In this document: positions 45,078 to 57,812 of the stretch, piece after piece
Position numbering within the stretch: the stretch's first letter is position 1
Layout: every line of letters begins with the position of its first letter
The notes under the pieces: model-generated
What the model saw: the letters and a program-made list of their open reading frames with translations, nothing else
The model's database searches: none
Told to the model about the DNA's origin: nothing
Origin: Drosophila persimilis
Taxonomy: Eukaryota > Arthropoda > Insecta > Diptera > Drosophilidae
NCBI RefSeq assembly: GCF_003286085.1
Contig: NW_020825421.1
Span: 1 to 64,000 of the forward strand
Direction: 5' to 3'
DNA length: 64,000 nucleotides
Translations under genes and position numbers: made by a program

Positions 45078-45081
45078 TGCA

Positions 45082-45251
45082 CACAATAGAACTGCCATCC
45101 CCCTCAGCTGAGGCAGCCAGACGAAGATTGCTCTCCAAAAACAACATCAACATAATTAAAAACATCCAAATACCTGACTATTTCCTAATCAGGAGATGAC
45201 AGATTGAGATAGAGGATGAAGACGAAGAAGTAGAAGAAAATAAGTTTAAAA
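45082..45251 (+). pseudogene. gag: T2a gag, middle fragment
   Basis: This continues the reading interrupted at 36431: TIELPSPSAEAARRRLLSKNN followed by an acidic stretch (EIEDEDEEVEENKFK). It matches 62876-63054 and is interrupted by mini-me at 45252. Confidence 0.75.
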
Positions 45252-46380
45252 CGAGGGGGAACGTTGTGAGTTGCTGCGGACACCGCAACTCTACGGTTAT
45301 ACCCGATACTAAGTCAGTATGGCTCTCCTCCGGCAGACGCCGCTAATATTTAACGACACGACAAAGAGTGCGTGCGAGAGAGACAGAAAATCAGTCTGAG
45401 CGTGACGTCGGGCGCTGCGTAGCCACTGCAAATTGATTTGTTCCTTTTGGCTATAAAAATGATCTGATCTGATCCAGATTCAGCAATCTAATAGATATGG
45501 TCATTATCTATGATTCTGCGTTTTTAGTTTTCTCAAATCTGCAATATTGTGGATGCAACAGATTTTCGTCCTTTGTGGGGGCGGATGGGGGTGGGGCGAA
45601 ATTCTGAGATATACGTTTTATAGTGACATCTTAAAGGAGTGTGTGCACCAAATTTGGTTACTCTAGCCTTAATAGTCTCTGAGATTTGTGGTTGCCTCAG
45701 ATTTTCGTCCTTTGCGGGGGCGGAAGGGGGTGTGGCGAAATTTGGACAGGAAACGGTCAAGGTCCGATATCACAGGAGTGTGGATACCAAATTTGGTTGC
45801 TCTGGCTTTTATAGGTTCTGAGATCCTTGAACTCATATTTTGCAATTGGCAAAACCGACCATGAAACCTGTGTGTTAGAGTGAGACAGAGCGAGAAAGAG
45901 TGAAATTGTTTTCGTGATTCTGGCTGTAATAATTATACGATCCAATTCAGATTCCGCAGTCTGAAAGATATGGTCATTCTCTACGATTCTGCGTTTTTTG
46001 TTTTCTCGTATCTTTAAAATTGTGGATGCCACAGATTTTCGCCCTTTGTGGGGGCGGAAGTGGGCGGGGCAAAGTTTTGAAATATTTTTGTAGCAGTGAC
46101 ATATCACAGAAGTCTGGATCCAAAACATCGTTGCTCTAGCTCTTATAGTCTTTGAGCATTAGGCGCTGAAGGGGACGGACAGACGGACAGACGGACAGAC
46201 GGACGGACGGACAGACGGACAGACGGACAGACAGACATGGCTCAATCGACTCGGCTATTGATGCTGATCAAGAATATATATACTTTATGGGGTCGGAAAC
46301 GATTCCTTCTGGACGTTACACACATCCACTTTTACCACAAATCTAATATACCCCAATACTCATTTTGAGTATCGGGTATA
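45252..46380 (-). mobile_element. mini-me/DINE-1 copy, full length
   Basis: cgagggggaacg...gagtatcgggtata, (GTCY)n at 46172-46228. It occupies the same site (aagtttaaa) as the copy at 63055, so it predates the segmental duplication. Confidence 0.95.
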
Positions 46381-47834
46381 AAAAGAAGCCAGCAGCAACT
46401 GGAAGAGCACACAAGCCAGACAGTTAAACAGGTACAACAACAGCAACGACCCCTGCAGCAACTACGCCAATACAACCGCCAGCCTCAGTCAACCCCCCAC
46501 ATAGCCCTCCCCGTGCCCCCTCCCTGTCTACAGCCAATGGTGCTGCCCCCCGCGTACTGCACACATTCCACCGGTAGTGCTACCAGCGATTCCGGCGATC
46601 ATGCCGGTCCTGGAGAAACTGCAAAAAGATCCAAGGGTAGGAAGGTTCAGCACCAGGGTAGTAGGCAGGGAGGGCCTAAAAATACAGGCTCGGGATAGGG
46701 CCACCCGGGATGCAATAGTGGAGATCCTGGGAGATGAGGAGGAGGGCCTCTATACTCATCAGAGTAAGGACGATAGAGGGCTCCGCATCGTCGTCCGGGG
46801 TCTCCACCGCACTACCCCGACGGCCTGGCTGAACAAAGCTATGCTTGAGGCGGGATTCACTGTGACCTTCAGTAGAGTCCTGCCCAGCAGATACGAGAAA
46901 CAGCCAAACTATAATCTGTTTTAGGCGGAGATTGCCCCTCATGCAGATCGAGGGGAGCTGGGGGTGCTGGCCCTTAAGCGGCTGGGCAGCCACCTGGTGT
47001 CGGTGGAGAGGCTGGCCAAGACGAAGGTCCCGGTCCAGTGCCACCGATGCCAGGCATTTGGCCACACGCGCGCCTACTGCAGACGAGCCTTTGTTTGTAT
47101 GAGGTGCGCGGGAAGTCACCCCTCTACGGCATGCCCAAAGCCAAAAAATACACCTGCAAAGTGTGCAAACTGCCAAGGCTCCCACATAAGTGCATACAAG
47201 GGCTGCCAAGCCTACAAGGTGGCAAGGGGTAGGCTCCTGGAGCATCGAGCCGCAATGCAAGAGTCGAGGCGGACACGCCAGAAGCAGCAGCAGACACAAA
47301 AGCAGCCAAGTCAATGGAGGCAACCACCACAGCAACGACCAGTCACTCGACAGCAGCCACAGCAACGACCGATACGGCAGCAACAGCAACAGCAGCAGCG
47401 GCCACAGAGGCACAACTATTGGGGGAAGCCCCAACGGCATCCCCAACATCAGCGACAACACCAATGGCAGTAGCAGCAGCAACATCAGAAACAGGAACAG
47501 CAACAGCTCCAGCGTAGTCAGGAACAAAACGGGGAACCCCAGATCCAGGGACAGCAGCAGCGACCACCGCTGCCGCACTACCCGCCGCAAATAAGGCTGA
47601 ATGGTAAAAAGCACCCAAATCCAGCGGTGGCGAATCTCATTCGCTTCCAGAAAAGACTGGTACTGGAAAGGACAAATGATAAACAGCAACAATACCTGGG
47701 GCTGGACCAGCACCAACAACAGCAGCCACCACAGCAGCAACAACAACAAACTCAAACTGCACTTGTCGGGACCGGCTCCATTGTCCACCTGGAAGGCATA
47801 GACATGGTCAGGGTAGAGAACTTGGAAAAGAAAA
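46381..47834 (+). pseudogene. gag: T2a gag, C-terminal half with two nonsense codons
   Basis: One frame from ~46577 to 47834: RGLRIVVRGLHRTTPTAWLN, TAG at 46922 (Glu in T1), three knuckles (CHRCQAFGHTRAYC, CMRCAGSHPSTAC, CANCQGSHISAYKGC), a long Gln-rich tail with TAG at ~47471, then IRLNGKKHPNPAVANLIRFQKR and another Gln run. It diverges clearly from T1 in sequence, so it is a second family or lineage. Cut by mini-me at 47835; no 3' UTR remains. Confidence 0.8.
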
Positions 47835-48269
47835 CGAGGGGGAACGTTGTGAGTTGCTGCGGACACCGCAACTCTACAGTTATACCCGATACTAAGTCAG
47901 TATGGCTCTCCTCCGGCAGACGCCTCTAATATTAAACGACACGACAAAGAGTGCGTGCGACAGAGACAGAAAATAAGTCTGAGCGTGACGTCGGGCGCTG
48001 CGTAGCCACTGAAAATTGTTTTTTTTCTTTTCGGCTATAAAAATTATCCGATCTGATCCAAATTCAGCAACTGGATAGATATGGTCATTCTCTATGATTC
48101 TGCGTTTTTAGTTTTCTCGAATCTGCAATATTGTGGATGCAACAGATTCTCGTCCTTTGTGTGGGCGGAAGGGGGTGGGGCGAAATTCTGAGATATACGT
48201 TTTATAGTGAGATCTAACAGAAGTGCGGATACCAAATTTGGTTACTCTTGCCTTAATAGTCTCTGAGAT
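47835..48269 (-). mobile_element. mini-me copy, cut by element B2
   Basis: The hairpin end and the first ~435 bp are present. It stops at ctctgagat where the B2 LTR begins; the other half is not found on the far side of B2. Confidence 0.85.
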
Positions 48270-49215
48270 TGTAACGAACCGTTCTTTTCCGTCTGATGCA
48301 GGCTGGCTCAGCGGTCGGTAGGCTCGCTGCAACAATATTTGTATGTTGCCCCGACGACAAGTAAGAAGGCACGGGTTGGGTCTTTTACTGGTATGCTAAT
48401 ATGCTTTATTGGTATCTTAAGTCTATCTTACGCTATTCCGACTCCGGTGCTGGTTCTCCTCTTGGTTCTCCTCTGTGGTTCGATGAGCGTGTCGCTCCCT
48501 GGGCCCCCCACGGCGTCGCCAAGCGTGGCACCGCCGGCTCTACTGACTGGGGCTAGTCTTGGCACGTGGCCCAAATCCGCCTCTCAGTCAGGCGCCTGAC
48601 GCGTTCGATCTCACTCGACTCACTTGGCTTTTCGGCCCGAGGGTGCCTCACTCCTGGTGGGATGCGCTTCAAGCGTGGAACCGTTGGTTCAAGGGATTGG
48701 GGTCTTTGGCTCTTAGCTGCACGCTCGAGTCCGCCTCTCAATCCTCACACAACGCGTTCGCTTTCTAAAGTTCTTTTCCCTTCGCTTGGTCTCACTCTTG
48801 TGGCTCACTATTCACTTCACTCTTGCTAGCTCCGTTTGCTGACTCTCCCCGTTCCTGGTCGCGGCCCTCCTCTTATAGGCTCGCTTCTGCGTCGGCGCCG
48901 CCGATGCCGCCTGGCGCTAACGGCACTTTCCGCCATGCCCGTATTTTTCCATCGGCGTTCCTTCATTCCCTTGTCGCTTTCCAACGGGACCTGGCTGGTG
49001 GCGTGATCTCATGACCATATTTGGTCATGCGCTGGGCCACTGCCGGCCCGATCCCGTCATCCCGCTGCTCTCTCTCCAGGGGTCCTCCCCTCTCATCTTG
49101 GGTCCCCGGGAGAGCTCTCCTCGGGAATTCGCCGCCTCCGGATATCCCCGGATAACGGCCGTTAGCGCTTAACCCTATACTGCCCCCTACGTGTGGGAGA
49201 ATACCTTTCCTCACA
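48270..49215 (-). repeat. Element B2 3' LTR (946 bp)
   Basis: TGTAACGAACC...CCTCACA, homologous to the B1 LTRs with small indels (an extra aacaatatttgtatgttgcc near 48331). Confidence 0.9.
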
Positions 49216-49928
49216 CTTCCCCCTTTCTTTTATTGGCGGAAAACCCCGGTTTTCCGCGTCCCAGGTTTGGGATGCTTCAAAAACCCCGCGCAACCGGCGC
49301 GCGCGTGCTTTGTTCTCGACCCGGGCGCCCCTGGCGCCCTCTTTCGGCCTCGCGCCGTGCGGTGTTGCCGTATCTCTCCGATGAGCGCGATCGATTCGAT
49401 TCCCCCTTATCGATAGTTCGCATAGGAGCTGCTTTTGCCCCGCCCGATATAGGGTATGGTCGCTATTCTGACCTACTCGATATGACACAGCGTTGCCCTT
49501 ACGCTCCACTCGATAAAGCGTAGGGTCGTTTTTGTGATCTACTCAATATGTCGCAGCGTGCGTATTCTACTTCCAGATCGCGAATTCCTCAATGGACTGG
49601 AAACGTACTATTTTCTCGCGATGCCGGGTGTTTTCTTTGTTTTTCTTGTGCGCGTCTGGTTTTCCCTACTGCCCTTCGCTGGCGCGCATGCCTTCCGCCG
49701 GCCCTCTGGATGCTTCGGGTAAGTTTTCCTCCCGCTTTCACGCCTTGCGCCGCCTTCATTCAAGCTTTACCGATCATTTCTAGCGATGCCCCGCTGTTCC
49801 TCTGCTGCAAGGTAAGACCCTGTTTTTTTTTTTTAAACACCCCTTTTCTTTTGGTTTTTTTTTTCTTTTATTTGTTCTTGTTTTCAATTACTTTTTTTTC
49901 ACTCTTCTTCTCTACTCTTCTTTTCTCC
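49216..49928 (-). other. Element B2 polypurine tract and non-coding 3' region
   Basis: The polypurine tract is at 49216-49234. The fullest version of this region contains the perfect inverted repeat ggaaaaccccggttttcc (49238-49255) and ctactcaatatg/ctactcgatatg repeats, followed by T-rich sequence. Mini-me interrupts the B1 version at the position equivalent to ~49826. Confidence 0.55.
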
Positions 49929-52078
49929 TCAATACCTAGCCCGGAATACCTCCTGCCGATCGGTGGACACCAATAGCCGGTACCGGACGCCACCGTCATT
50001 GACCAGACGGTTCACCCTCCTTGCGGTTGGCTTTATCCGCGCGAGAGAGCGCGTGACGACGGCCGGCCACTCCTCGCGTTTGACGGACCGCCACCGTGAG
50101 TTGTCCGCCGACCTCGTCTGGGGCCACGATGCCTGGCGCTGGAGCTCGGGCCGGCGCGCCTCCGCCCGCTCCCCTGGGCACGACGCCTGTCGGCCCAGCT
50201 TCGGACGCTCGCCCTGGCCGGGTTCCGGCCATCGCCAAGGACCTCTCTCCCATGGCTCAGGTGAGTGTTCGTCCTTCTTCGCTTCCGCCGTTGCTCTCGC
50301 GCCGTCATCCGCTTCGCCGTCGGTCGCCACCTCGACTTTGGGTGCCGCCGCTGGGCCCTCCGCCGTCAGTGATGTTGGCGTGTTCGTCGTTCCCTCCGTC
50401 TCGACCTATGCCGTCCCCCCGGGCGCCTCCTCGGGCACCTTTTCGGCTGTGGGTGCCACCGCTGGGCCTGTCGACTCCTGTGGCCGTGCCCGCCGCCTCG
50501 GGTCCCTCTCGTCACTGGCGCGTGGTGCCTCCTCCCACAGTCGAGCCTCCCTCGCCTCTTGCCCGGGCTGCTGGGGCGAGGGCCCAGAGGCCCACGATAT
50601 GTGCAGCGTTTGCACGTGCCACATCATGCCGTCTCGTACCGCGGAGCGCACCTCCTGCGAGACGAACGGCCCGATGACGGCTCCCTGTGGCCCGTGCCAG
50701 TGCTGCTGCTGATGCTGATGCTGCTGCTGCTGATGCTGCTGCTGCTGCTGCTGATGCTGCTGCTGTATGGACGCTGGAACAGCTCTTCCTCTGCCCCCGG
50801 TGACGGTGGGGCCTGCGGCCGCGGCTCCTCCTCGGACTCGACGTGTTCAGGGGGTGGCTGCCAGAGCTCTTCCTCCTCCACCTCGGCTCGTCGTAGCTTC
50901 TCCTGCCACTCCTCTTCGGGCGACTGGACTCGAGCAGCCTTCGGCGCTGGTGGGCACTCCGCCTCCTCCTCATCGCTGGAGATCACCGCCAGCCCGCCTG
51001 CCGCGCCCTCCGCCCGCGTCGCCCTTGCCTTCTTCGCTTCCGCACGCAGACGCGCCATCTCCCTTTGCTCCGCTGCGTTGATCCGGCTAATACACCGCCA
51101 TTGGTGCGCGACGTCCCGTTTGTGGCGCTCCGCCTCCGCTTCTTGCGCCGCCTTTTCAGCCTCCTGCGTGGCCTTCAGCCTCTTTGCCAGCGTCAGGGCG
51201 TCCTCCCATACACGCCGTTGGCTCCGCGATGTCGGCCTGCGTTGCCTGCGGCTCTTTGACCGCGGTTTCTGTCGGCGTTGTCTGCGGCTCTTTGACCGCG
51301 GTTTCGGTCGGCGTTGGCTGCGGCTCCTCGACCTGTGGGTCTGTCGGCCGCTGATCCCCTCGCCGCGCCGTCGATCTCCCCCTTGTGCGTGCCGACGACT
51401 CCTCTTCCTTGGCCGTACGCGTCGAACGCGTGGACGCCCGCTTCGATGCCCGCTCACTGGGCTCCTCCTTCCGCGTCTCCGTGCGCCCCCTCCTTCCTCC
51501 ATCAGGCCGCTCCTCGCGCTTGCTGGGGTGGGGCTTCTCGCGCTTGCCGGTGCGGGGCTCTTCGTGCTTGCTGGTCCGGGGCTCCTCGCGCTTGCCGGTG
51601 TGGGGCTCCTCGCGCTTGCTGGTCCGGGGCTCCTCGCGCTTGCCGGTGTGGGGCTCCTCGCGCTTGCTGGTGCGGGGCTTCTCGCGCTTGCCGGTGCGGG
51701 GCTCTTCGTGCTTGCTGGTCCGGGGTCCTCGCGTCTGCTGGTCCGGGGCTCCTCGCGCTTCGCCTCGCGTGCGCGTTTTCTCCGTGGCGCCGGCTCCCAG
51801 CTCACCAATTCCAGGTCACTTTCCGCCTCGGTGTACCCCGGCGATACCACCGGGGACACCGTCGGTCCCATGGATCCCGCGGTTGACACTAGCGGTGAGG
51901 CCAATAACTGTAGCTCCGGGGACCTACTCCTACTCGCCCTTTGCTCCTCGCGTTCGACCTGGTACGCCTGCCGCCGACTTTGCGTATCACCCATAGCCTG
52001 ATACCCGCGGCGAATCCATTTCCTCTGCTCCGTTATATACCTCATTAAGTGCTGCTGCATCTTACCCTTTTTTTCCAC
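49929..52078 (-). pseudogene. Element B2 third ORF (frameshifted in the CAG tract)
   Basis: A 484-codon frame (52078-50624) runs without the frameshift seen in B1: SPTPASAR-type repeats (51507-51760), Arg/Ser-rich region, charged helix, SSDEEEAECPP and PPPEHVESEEEPRP. Expansion or deletion in the CAG/CTG tract (50699-50767) then shifts the frame; the C-terminal 133 codons (50330-49929, ending VRYRLLVSTDRQEVFRARY) remain. B1 and B2 are broken at different places, so each is intact where the other is damaged. Confidence 0.65.
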
Positions 52079-52820
52079 TTTCTACTTCCAGGTCTGGCGA
52101 CGTGTTGTTTGGCTTCGCCTTGAATCTGGTAAGCCTCCCGAGTTCTTGGGTTCCTCATCTCACCTTGCCTTTTCTTCCAGCCCATCCTTGGGTTCCAGTC
52201 CAGGGTGCTGACCGATCTCCCAGCTCGTGATCAATAGGTCCTCCGACCTTTCGCCCGTGCTGCCAAACATCGGCCCGCCCCCCGTGGCCAGCTCCGCCCG
52301 TCTCTGGATCGGCTTAGACGCGGATGTCACCCCCGTGCAGCGCCTCGGACCCAGGGATCATCCGATTCCCCAGCCGGTAGACCGCGGGCGGCATCCGCTT
52401 TTGTCCCGCCATCCCCGACGTTAGCAGCTGGCTTCGATGCCCTGGACCCGGACCCGAACCTCTGCTCATCTCGGAACCCCCTTCTCGGGTGCCCCCTCGT
52501 CCGTCGACGCACCACGCAACCCGCCCCCCCTGGGATAGTGGTAACCCGGGAATCTTCTACCTTCTTTGCCTTTGATCAGTTCCTATTGGCTGACGAGCTA
52601 ATCCTCCTTTTTTTTCTTGTAGGTCCAGCTTTATTGGTCCGCCGGCCGCCGTCTGCTGCTTAGTTTTACTGAACCTTAGTTGTAAGAGTATCCTGTACGA
52701 CCTTGTCCTGCGTGGCATCCAGCTGGGACTCTCCTTTCTGCCCCTGCCGCTAGTCTCTGTCTTTCGTGCTCGTCCATCCTTCTCCGTATGCCTCGCCCGT
52801 TGCCCCTCCTTGTGCGTCGT
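52079..52820 (-). other. Element B2 region between pol and third ORF
   Basis: Non-coding by inspection. It contains the uninterrupted insertion site of element A (aacccccttctcggg, ~52480) and a single 48-bp cctta-repeat unit. Confidence 0.55.
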
Positions 52821-55800
52821 CTACGCTTCGGTTCCAGGGCCTGTTTTAGGGGTTCCTTCCCCGGGTTGTGGCTTCAGGTCCCCTATATGGGCGGTCCGCG
52901 TCCGTTTCTCGCTGTCCTTCTTTAATTTACAAATGACCGGGGACACGAAATCCATTATGGTGTAGGGACCGTCATATTTCGGGGCCAGTTTTGCCGCAAA
53001 CCCTTCGGCCGCGTTGGATAGATGGTGTTGCTTGACCCATACCTTGTCTCCAATCGTGGGTTTCCACGCTCTCCTCCTCAGGTTATAATACCTCGCCTGG
53101 TCCTGCGCCGCTCTTTCGAGATTCCGCCTCACCAGTTGAAATACTTCTCTCAACTTGGCCGCGTTCTCGTCCGGAGTGGGCGTGCCCTGTTCTGTGCCAA
53201 GCGCTTCGTCATCGTATAGAGCCTTTGGTAGCCTCGGCTCTCTCCCTTGGACCACAAACGCCGGCGAGTACCCGGTGGATTCGGACATACCTGAATTTAC
53301 GGCCAACATTATCTCTGGCCATTTCTCATCCCAGTTCCTCTGGTTCCCTTCGGTGAGCTGAGTATCATAGTTTTCACTGTCCGGTTAGTTCGCTCCGTCG
53401 GGTTCTCCTGCGGCGTGTACGGGGCCGTGAACTGATGCCGTACACCCATCTGCTCCAAAAACCTCTTAAAAGCTCTACTGGTGAACTGGACGCCATTATC
53501 CGTGATCACCACCTTCGGCACGCCAAGCCGGTACACGATGCGCTCTCGGAACGCTTTTGTTAGTGCTTCCGCAGTGGCCTTTCTCAAGGGGACCAACTCG
53601 GTCCATTTCGAAAACCGATCCACCATCACCAATAACATGGCATTCCCATGCTTTGACCTGGGCAGAGGACCCACGAAGTCGGCACACACCGTTGCCCACG
53701 GCTCCTCTGGCACTTGTGTCAGCATTTTTCCGGCCGCCTGCAGTTGACTTGGTTTGTAGCGTATGCAGATTTCACACTTTCTCACGTATGTCCTCACATC
53801 TCGGTGCATCCCCGGCCAGTAGTACCGGGCGGCTACTCTGGCCATCGTCCTTCTGCCGCCCGCGTGCCCCGCCTCCGGCGAGTCGTGATTCTCTCTTATG
53901 ACTCTCTCTCTTAGATCCTTTGGGACGCATAACTTCCATGATGCTATCTCCTCTTCTCCAGCTCGGTGCGGGAAGTGCCGGTATATCCGGCCTGCTTCCT
54001 CGACGTAATCCGGATATTTCCTCGGTTCCGTCCTCATCCTCTCTTTGACCTTTTTAATCCATCCGCACTCTGCCTCCGGTTCGTCTCCCTTCTCTGCTTC
54101 CTCCTCGGTACCTCTCAGGCATCGCTCCGCCAATGGCTGTCGGGACAGTGCGTCCGCCACTACGTTCAGCTGCCCTTTCCTATATGCCACTTCGAAGTCG
54201 TATTGTTGTAGCTCCAGCGCCCACCTGGCGATCCTCCCCGTTGGGCTCTCGATGCTGTTCAAACATTTCAACGCCATGTGATCTGTGACTACCTTGTAAC
54301 GAACCCAAAGGGGTTCGCTACAACGCCTCTCCAACGCCCTATAAAAACCCGGCTACTAAATTGCAACAACGCGCCCAACGTAAATTAATTTACTACACGA
54401 ACACCCCCCCTCCACACGTAGCCACCGATTGACACGCGCCGTCTTCATAACGCTGACCAGACACACAAGGTCACGCTGTCTTCCACCGCTCCAGACCAAG
54501 CAACCGGCCAGGCGCAGTCTTCCGGGTTCATCGGCTACAAAACGATGACACCGCGGAAGCCCACGACAAGCCCCCAACGGCAAACCCGCCAGCTCGCCAA
54601 AAACGCGAAGAGACAGAACTAGGTCAACCCGCGATCGCCAGAACGGCAAAGTGCACCCCGACGCGGAAGTGCACTTCTGAACCCGCCGACACAGAGCCCA
54701 TTGGCGTATAAATAGACGCCGACTGAAAACCAGAAAGCAACTTACGCAGAGATCCGGCTCACAGTACGGTCGTTGTACCAAAACTTACGCAGAGATCCGG
54801 CTCACAGTACGGTCGTTGTACCAAAACTTACGCAGAGACCCAGTCCGGAGTACAGACGCGGTACCCGGAACCCACCAGAAGACATCGGCGCCCAATTAAA
54901 AATAAGTCATTTAAACCGCTAAGAAATACAATAAAGTGTCAAATTTGCAAAGTAAAAACACCCGATTGCGTAAGTTCACCCCGAGTCCACACGGTCGTTT
55001 CATATACACAACGCTAGCAACGCCCGCCCGAGCCCCGATCCACCTCTCTACGACAGGCCGCCCTCTGACGCCGCCTTTAAGGTTCCAACACATTTCTACA
55101 AATTTCTTGTGAAAAGACCCCTGGACGTGACTGAGCTTACCTCAGCCTGAAATAGGTCCATCACAACCTTGAAATGGTATCCCTCCAGATAGGGCTTTAG
55201 CTTTCTTATAGCCCATACAATGGCCAGACACTCCTTTTCAGTCGCCGAATAGTTCTTTTCTGCGCTATTCAGAGTCCTACTGGCGTATGAGATGACCCTC
55301 TCGCCCTTCTCCGTCTCTTACGTCAGGATCGCCCCCAGTCCGTAGTCGCTGGCGTCCGTCTGGAGCACGAATTTCTTTGAGAAATCTGGGCATGCCAACA
55401 TCGGGTCTGCTGTCAGCCGACTTTTTACGTCCTCGAACGCTTTTTGCTGTTCCGTTGACCATTCCCACTTGGACTTCTTCTTCAGCAAAGTGCTGAGGGG
55501 CTGCACCAACGTGGCGAATCCCTTTACGAAACGCCTGTACCAGGAGGCCACGCCCAAGGATTGTCGTAGCTCTTTGACACTCGCTGGCGGCTGCAACTCC
55601 TTAATGGCCGCCACTTTCTCGGGATCGGTGCAGATTCCGTCTCCCGTTACCAAATGCCCCAGGTATCGTAGCTCCTTCCTAAAAAATTGACACAAGTTTG
55701 CGTTCTTCAACCGTCGAAAAACTTCTTCGAGGTTGTGCTTGTGCTCCTCCTCGGTACGGCCGATGACAATGAAGTCGTCTTGGTACGCGAACGCGTGTGG

Positions 55801-57644
55801 CATCATCTCGGGGCCTATCACCTGGTCCAATGCCCTCTGGAACGTAGCCGAGGCTGAGTGGAGTCCGAATGGCATCACCTTCCACTGGAACAGCCCTTTG
55901 CCAGGCACCGTGAACGCGGTGACCTTTCTACTGCCTTCCTCCAGTGGTATCTGCCAATATCCGTCCTTTAAGTCTAAGCTACTGATGAACCTTCGCCTCC
56001 CTGAGCTGGTCCAAAATATAGTCTATTCTTGGCATGGGGTACGCATCCTTGATGGACTTCGCGTTTATCTGTCTGAAGTCCACGCATAATCTCCACTTTC
56101 CCGTCTTCTTTTTGACCATCACGATGGTTGAACTGTACGGACTCTTCGATGGCTCAATACACCCTCTTTCCAGCAGTTCGTCAACCTGTTGGTTGATTTC
56201 GGCTTGCGTCTTGGGATTTTTGGGATAGTAACGCTGTTTGACCGTCTGGGCATCACTCATAGTGATCGTGTGTTTAGCTATGTTCGACACTCCCTTCAGT
56301 TCTCGGAACTCTTCCAACTCCTTTGCCAGGAAGTTTTCGACCGATCCCTCCTCCGCTCGCGTTCCGTCGGATGCGGGCTCGACAGACCCTCCCGTGTTCG
56401 CTACCACCGCCACTGACAACTTCTCCTCCAACCGCCCCTGGCGGTGGCCTCTCGCAGGGATCACAACCCTGTGTCCCGCACAGGTCACCTCTGCTCCGAC
56501 CGCGGCGAGGAAATCCCATCCCAGGACCAGCTCATCTATTACTCCGGGCAACACGAGAAGCGGGATTGTAACGATCTTGTCCCCGAAGGCCAGCTCCACC
56601 TCGATCTGGGAATTGATTTCCCGGCTGCGTCCGTCAGCCAGCCGCACCAGCTTCCTCGTCTCTTTCAGTCGCCTCTCTTCCCCCAGTCTACTCGCCGCCT
56701 CGCAGCTGATAAAACTGCTTGTCGCCCCGGTATCGACCGTTGCTTTCCAGTTGCTGCCCGCGATCCTCACCACCGCCGACAGCTGGACATCCTCTTCCGT
56801 GAGTTCTCCTACGAGCTTTGGGGGGCTTCGTCTTGCGACCCTGGCACGGCCGTCCGCGGCTTGGGTCGCGGGGCGTATCCCGCTTTCTGGCAGCACTGCC
56901 ATGTCGGGGCTCCTACCTTGCCGCACCTCCAGCAGAATGTTATAGGTCGGCCATTGCATGCTTGTGCCCAATGGCGGTCACTTCCGATTCGTCGACACGC
57001 CTGGGCTGGGTTTTTCAGGAACCCAGCCTCTATGTTCGTGTTCGCTTGGTCGTCCCGCCGCGTTGGGACCGGCCTTTTCTCCCCTGTGGGATCAGAGCTG
57101 GCTGCCGTTTCGCCCTGGCAGCGGCGACATATCTCCGTTACTGCCGGACGAGCGAACGGATTGTTTGCTTTTGCTTTACTCGCCGGACACTCCCGTTGGA
57201 ACTCCAGCCGGTCCCTCTCCAGAGCCTCAAATTCGTCGGCTGCGTCATCATGTGATCCAGGTCTCTGCACCTATGTGGCCGGATGAACACCCTCAAATCG
57301 GGCATGCTGTTGTCTCTAATGAGCTCCAACTGCTCTTCGGGCTTGCATTTTAGTGGCCGCATGAGGTTCTGCATCTCCACCATGTAGTCCTTGAATGGCT
57401 CTCCCCACCTTTGCTTCCTCAATCTCACCTCCTGGAGTAATTTTTCAAAATACCCCCTCGGCAGGAAGTATGCTTGGAAGCTACGCGCAAATGCGTTCCA
57501 TGTCTGCCACTGCCTGTTGTTGGCTACAAACCACATGAGCGCCCGACCCTTTAGCAGCCCAGGCATTGCTCGTGGAATTAAATTCAAATCCAAACCGTAC
57601 ATGTCGGCTGACCACTCGATTTGTTCCAGGAACGAAACGACCAC
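52821..57644 (-). pseudogene. pol: Element B2 pol and gag, broken and split by a solo LTR
   Basis: Integrase C-terminus (53309-52821) is frameshifted from the integrase core and RNase H end (54334-53309), the same shift as in B1. A solo LTR occupies 54295-55165. RT (55908-55318) has YQDD at 55774-55785 and a stop near 55318. Protease and early RT (56971-55979) retain VDTGATSSFI. Gag pieces: zinc knuckles 57270-56809 (one reads CRRIGSDRHW, a Cys lost), capsid 57644-57138. The gag N-terminus and 5' LTR are missing; sequence joins telomeric gag at 57812. Confidence 0.85.
54295..55165 (+). mobile_element. Solo LTR (871 bp) with 4-bp TSD acct
   Basis: TGTAACGAACCC...GGTCCATCACA, flanked by acct (54291-54294, 55166-55169). 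The empty site is present at ~28681. It carries TATAAATA (~54704), a 43-bp direct repeat starting cttacgcagagatccggctc (54741-54827, partial third copy) and AATAAA (~54929), so transcription would run on the plus strand. It is unrelated in sequence to the A, B or C LTRs apart from the first ~10 bp of B. Confidence 0.9.
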
Positions 57645-57812
57645 TCCCTGACCTGCTTGGCGACGTGGGCAAAACTCGAACTGGGCGGTCTCGTGGTTTG
57701 TTCATCGAGTCCCCGTCTACGATCCTACCCTGCTCAACCCCTGTGGGTTTCTCGCGCTCCCTTGCTCTGGCTGTGCTGGCCTGGTTGGCCTCTCCCCACT
57801 CTCTGCCCGCGG

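Noticed and set aside
45533..45821. Small frames of 60-90 codons in mini-me copies (e.g. MTVSCPNFATPPSAPAKDE-type)
   Set aside because: They recur with the element in both orientations, have no shared start context or conserved protein pattern, and follow the internal G/C-box repeats.
49238..49255. Perfect inverted repeat ggaaaaccccggttttcc as a possible terminator or insulator
   Set aside because: Short, present in one copy only, and no associated function can be shown.
50559..52001. 480-codon plus-strand frame, also 465 codons at 13101-14498 and 350 at 11506-12558
   Set aside because: These run antisense to the element B third ORF. Their length comes from GC-rich sequence and a 24-bp repeat open in several frames; the element's gag, pol, PBS and polypurine tract all lie on the minus strand.
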